DNA from: Vibrio sinaloensis
GTDB taxonomy: Bacteria; Pseudomonadota; Gammaproteobacteria; Enterobacterales; Vibrionaceae
DNA length: 64,000 bases
Direction: 5' to 3'
Assembly: GCF_000808535.1 (NCBI RefSeq)
Contig: NZ_JWLV01000049.1
Coordinates: 62,001-126,000 of the forward strand
The translations under genes were made by a program, and so were the position numbers. The notes under the pieces were generated by a model, which made no database searches, was not told where the DNA came from, and saw nothing but the letters and a program-made list of their open reading frames with translations. Each line of letters starts with the position of its first letter. The stretch's first letter is position 1. Shown here in pieces: positions 61,345 through 64,000 of the stretch.

Positions 61345-61618
61345 TCGTTTTAAGTGTTTGAAAATAGATTCATGTTTGGCAGGCGTTGCCTTCGCGGTGG
61401 CGGCAGGAATGCCTGTCCAATCAGTTCGCACCAGTACCATGGCACTAATTTAGAAACGCAGCCTCTGCGTGGTTGCTGGAGTGGGCGCCTCATCTAGTAC
61501 TATTCTCCGCCATTTCATATGTCGTTACACAGCTTGGCGCGTTAACGCTTTACTTCTCTCGCTATGCGAGGAACAATCCCTTCCCAGAGATTTATTTTAA
61601 ACGCAGCCTTTAGAAATT
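61345..61618. other. Unexplained intergenic segment with a repeated 11-mer
   Basis: No supportable gene lies in these 274 bases. AAACGCAGCCT occurs at 61454-61464 and again at 61599-61609, 145 bases apart. Each copy has a TTTAGAA next to it, on opposite sides. Between them are the palindrome GCGTTAACGC (61538-61547) and CTCGC/GCGAG (61558-61571). I could not match this to an integron attC site or a known Vibrio repeat. It also holds the promoter of the next gene. Confidence 0.45.
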
Positions 61619-62314
61619 ATGAGTAACACAGAGAACAAAAAATCGAACCCCTTGTTCGAGATCCTCTTTAACGTTTTTGTCCCGTCATTCATTTTAATGA
61701 AGTTTAGTGGCGAAGAGCATTTAGGAACGGTTATGGCGTTAGTCGTCGCGCTTGCTTTCCCTGTGGCTTATGGTGGCATGGAGCTGATTCGCAACAAGAA
61801 GTTTAACTTTATTGCGGCACTGGGCTTTGTCAGTGTGTTGCTCACTGGAGGAATCGGGCTACTTGAACTAGATACTCGTTGGTTAGCGCTGAAAGAAGCG
61901 TTGATCCCTGGCTTGATTGGTTTAGCGGTTCTGGGCTCAACGTTTACACGTTACCCATTTATGCAGAAGATGATCCTCAATGACACTATTTTGAATCTGC
62001 CTCTCATCAAGGAACGACTAGAAGAAAGCGGTAAGTCTCAAGCGTTTGAACGCTGTCTCATGACGTCTAACTACCTATTTGCCAGTACCTTTGCCTTTTC
62101 ATCGGTGATGAATTATTTCCTCGCGACCTGGATTGTGACAAGCCCAGCAGGAACCGCTGAGTTTAATGAAGAGCTCGGAAAGCTAACATTATATAGCTAC
62201 CCAATTATCGCCATACCAAGTATGTTGATGATGTTTGGTATCTTCTACTATGTTTGGCGTCAAATCCGCGCAATGACTTCCTTGGAAACGGAACAAATTT
62301 TCCATACCAAGTAA
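61619..62314 (+). CDS. Conserved integral membrane protein of unknown function
   Basis: The 231-residue protein has about six membrane segments: roughly residues 12-30, 38-58, 66-84, 94-112, 150-172 and 190-212. A conserved-looking cytoplasmic loop lies between the fourth and fifth (GSTFTRYPFMQKMILND, then LKERLEE-like LIKERLEESGKSQAFERCLM). There is no signal peptide and no catalytic motif. I recall similar Vibrio membrane proteins without function and do not assign one. It is probably monocistronic between the tRNA-Leu segment and a strong terminator. Confidence 0.82.
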   Translation: MSNTENKKSNPLFEILFNVFVPSFILMKFSGEEHLGTVMALVVALAFPVAYGGMELIRNKKFNFIAALGFVSVLLTGGIGLLELDTRWLALKEALIPGLIGLAVLGSTFTRYPFMQKMILNDTILNLPLIKERLEESGKSQAFERCLMTSNYLFASTFAFSSVMNYFLATWIVTSPAGTAEFNEELGKLTLYSYPIIAIPSMLMMFGIFYYVWRQIRAMTSLETEQIFHTK

Positions 62315-62324
62315 TTCTGAAACG

Positions 62325-62360
62325 AACAAAGCCCAGTGTTTTCACTGGGCTTTGTTTTTA
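62325..62360 (+). terminator. Terminator of the membrane-protein gene
   Basis: AACAAAGCCCAGTG and CACTGGGCTTTGTT form a fourteen-bp stem with a TTTT loop, then TTTAT. Confidence 0.92.
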
Positions 62361-62658
62361 TAGATTCTATATTCTTACCTTAGCTTTTGTATTCTTTAAT
62401 ATTTTTAGATAAGCCTCAGTGAAAATAAACAAAGTGACAATATATAAACACTATTTTTTCTAGATATACGCGTCTATTTTTATTCTAGTTTAGATTTAAA
62501 GCTAAAATAATTAATAAAAATATCACCAGTTAAAACAGCGATGTTTCTTTATAAAATGAGAGTTTGTTCACGCGCAACGCAACCGGTTGCGCTTTTTTGT
62601 GTTGTACGTTTTTGCTACAGTGTTCGTAGGTTAAAGATTGAACACATGGAGCAAGATT
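62361..62658 (+). promoter_or_regulatory. Upstream region of the PTS operon with a palindrome that is also a terminator-like hairpin
   Basis: The first 200 bases are very AT-rich. At 62578-62591 CGCAACCGGTTGCG is a perfect palindrome with the CCGG centre seen in LacI-family operators such as that of AscG. The same bases can form the hairpin GCGCAAC/GTTGCGC (62572-62592) followed by TTTTTT. This could therefore be an operator, a terminator or attenuator, or both. The ribosome binding site for the first gene is GGAGCAAG at 62648-62655. Confidence 0.5.
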
Positions 62659-62961
62659 ATGAAAAAGATTCTTTTGTGCTGTAGCGCTGGTATGTCGACC
62701 AGCATGCTTGTTAAGAAAATGGAGCAAGTTGCTGAATTAAAAGGAATAGAGTGTAAGATTGATGCAATGTCAGTCAACGCATTTGACGAGGCAATCAAAG
62801 AGTATGATGTTTGCTTGCTTGGTCCTCAAGTTCGCTTTCAGTTGGAAGAACTACGCAAGACGGCAGAAGAGCATGGTAAGAACATTGCGGCAATTTCGCC
62901 ACAAGCCTATGGAATGATGAAAGGTGATGAAGTGCTTCAACAAGCGCTCGAACTCATCTAA
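62659..62961 (+). CDS. PTS lactose/cellobiose-family IIB component
   Basis: A 100-residue cytoplasmic phosphotransfer protein with the phosphocysteine loop LLCCSAGMSTSMLV (phosphorylated Cys at position 7 or 8) and VCLLGPQVRFQLEELRK typical of the cellobiose/chitobiose IIB fold. It receives phosphate from a IIA protein and passes it to the sugar bound by IIC. The ATG at 62659 gives the usual MKKILLCCSAG start; an in-frame ATG seven codons upstream is rejected. The IIC gene follows after 86 bases. The sugar cannot be fixed from the sequence: cellobiose or chitobiose is likely. Confidence 0.92.
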   Translation: MKKILLCCSAGMSTSMLVKKMEQVAELKGIECKIDAMSVNAFDEAIKEYDVCLLGPQVRFQLEELRKTAEEHGKNIAAISPQAYGMMKGDEVLQQALELI

Positions 62962-63047
62962 TTAAATAAACTCAATTTATCAGTAAAAGAATATGCGCAT
63001 ATTTATATGCGTAGGGATTCTTTTATCCAAAAATAAGGATGGAATCT

Positions 63048-64000
63048 ATGAAGCTTTATGATGCGATTATAGGAATCGTCGAAAAACATATAGCACCGCT
63101 TGCCGCAAAAGTTGGCAATCAACCTCATGTACGAGCAATGCGTGACGGATTTATTGTCGCAATGCCATTTATTATCGTCGGTAGTTTTATTTTGATCTTT
63201 GCTTTCCCCCCGTTTGGCGAAGATACCACAAATGCGTTTGGTCGCGCTTGGTTAGATTTCGCTACCACCCACTTTGACACCATTATGATGCCATTCAATA
63301 TGTCGATGGGCATTATGACGATTTTTGTCTCCTTGGGGGTCGCCTATAGTTTGGCGAAAGCCTATAAGATGGATGGCATCACGAGCGCTGTTTTATCTTT
63401 GATGAGCTTCTTGTTGGTCGCGGCTCCCGCAAAGGATGGGGCGTTGGCGATGTCTCACATGGGGGGAACTGGCATCTTTACCGCGGTTATGTGTGCGTTC
63501 TTTTCGGTCGAGCTGTATCGATTTATGAAAAAGCACAACATTACCATTCGTATGCCAGAGCAAGTACCACCAGCGATTGCACGCTCTTTTGAAGTGCTAC
63601 TGCCCGTATTGGCAATTTTCATCACCTTGTATCCTTTGAGCTTATTTGTTCAAGCTCAGTACGGAATGCTTATTCCAGATGCAGTAATGGCGATGTTCAA
63701 GCCGTTAATCAGTGCCTCAAATACCCTGCCAGCGATTATTGGTGCGTTGCTCTTATGTCAGTTACTTTGGTTTGCTGGAATACATGGAGCCGCGATTGTT
63801 GTTGGACTTCTTTCACCGATTTTCCTTACCAATATCAGTGCCAATATTGATGCATTTGTTGCGGGTCAGCCCATACCCAATGTCTTTACGCAACCCTTCT
63901 GGGACTTCTACATCTTTATTGGTGGTTCAGGCGCAACGCTCGCACTTGTTTTACTGATGTCGTTCAGTCGCTCTGCGCATCTAAAGAGTATTGGACGCAT
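63048..64000 (+). CDS. PTS lactose/cellobiose-family IIC component (3' end outside window)
   Basis: An open frame from ATG at 63048 runs off the window, giving the first 317 residues of a protein usually about 440 long. It starts MKLYDAIIGIVEKHIAPLAAKVG and has membrane segments typical of IIC-Lac/Cel permeases, with RAMRDGFIVAMPFIIVGSF, PAIIGALLLCQLLWFAGIHG and IFIGGSGATLALVLL. In this family, GIHG with the nearby Glu/His region takes part in sugar binding. AAGGATGG precedes the start at a normal distance. Further operon genes such as IIA and a phospho-beta-glucosidase would lie beyond the edge. Confidence 0.93.
   Translation, partial: MKLYDAIIGIVEKHIAPLAAKVGNQPHVRAMRDGFIVAMPFIIVGSFILIFAFPPFGEDTTNAFGRAWLDFATTHFDTIMMPFNMSMGIMTIFVSLGVAYSLAKAYKMDGITSAVLSLMSFLLVAAPAKDGALAMSHMGGTGIFTAVMCAFFSVELYRFMKKHNITIRMPEQVPPAIARSFEVLLPVLAIFITLYPLSLFVQAQYGMLIPDAVMAMFKPLISASNTLPAIIGALLLCQLLWFAGIHGAAIVVGLLSPIFLTNISANIDAFVAGQPIPNVFTQPFWDFYIFIGGSGATLALVLLMSFSRSAHLKSIGR

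Noticed and set aside
61120..61453. Open frames on both strands across the tRNA-Leu gene
   Set aside because: They read through a clear tRNA and its terminator, so their translations are artefacts.
61530..61618. Possible integron attC site (GTTAAC-type core)
   Set aside because: Only one palindromic GTTAAC core is present; the paired R''/R' boxes and imperfect-repeat arms of an attC are missing.

Overview
The window is a 64 kb stretch of core chromosome from a Vibrio or very close Vibrionaceae relative. This rests on protein content and gene order: recA-recX-alaS-aspartokinase-csrA followed by a tRNA-Ser/tRNA-Arg array and oadGAB; pyrBI next to argF; gshA followed by luxS; and a TAXI-type TRAP transporter next to argR. 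Genes are tightly packed, many are in short operons, and convergent pairs are separated by clear bidirectional terminators. I see no insertion sequence, prophage, integron array or CRISPR.

Layout. 1-9.2 kb: end of the mre cell-shape operon (mreC partial, mreD), then maf, rng, a yhdP-like giant AsmA-family protein, a nitrilase-family amidase and tldD. 9.2-19.6 kb: arginine deiminase, rraB, a GH2-type sugar-binding-domain protein that looks leaderless, a duplicated DUF2061 membrane protein with a Fur-box-like site, a TRAP-TAXI system (binding protein, fused permease, Usp protein), argR, mdh and a 63-residue SH3/Tudor-like protein. 19.6-24.3 kb: ridA, pyrBI with a complete attenuator and leader peptide, argF, and a PIN-PhoH protein. 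24.7-31.8 kb: rapA, rluA, a D-2-hydroxyacid dehydrogenase, and a translationally coupled DUF898/M48 peptidase pair. 31.9-42.4 kb: valS, holC, pepA, lptF, lptG, mutS, pncC. 42.5-48.7 kb: recA with an SOS box inside its promoter, recX, alaS, aspartokinase, csrA. 48.8-49.7 kb: six tRNA genes. 49.9-53.3 kb: oadGAB, the sodium-pumping oxaloacetate decarboxylase, behind a long structured leader. 53.4-60.5 kb: a quinone-oxidoreductase-like enzyme, a YqaA-like protein, a double M16 lipoprotein protease, gshA (TTG start), a transglycosylase-like lipoprotein and luxS. 60.5-64 kb: an RDD protein, tRNA-Leu, a membrane protein of unknown role, and the start of a cellobiose/chitobiose-type PTS operon cut by the window edge.

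Themes. Arginine and pyrimidine metabolism share carbamoyl phosphate, and argR, arcA, argF and pyrBI all fall within about 13 kb. Sodium and organic-acid physiology is represented by oadGAB, mdh and the TRAP system. No wholly new multi-gene system stands out. The best leads for a second look are the oadGAB leader with mutually exclusive pairings, the small protein resembling the RapA N-terminal domain, the leaderless GH2-like gene, the hairpin cluster inside the TRAP operon, and the operator/terminator palindrome in front of the PTS operon.
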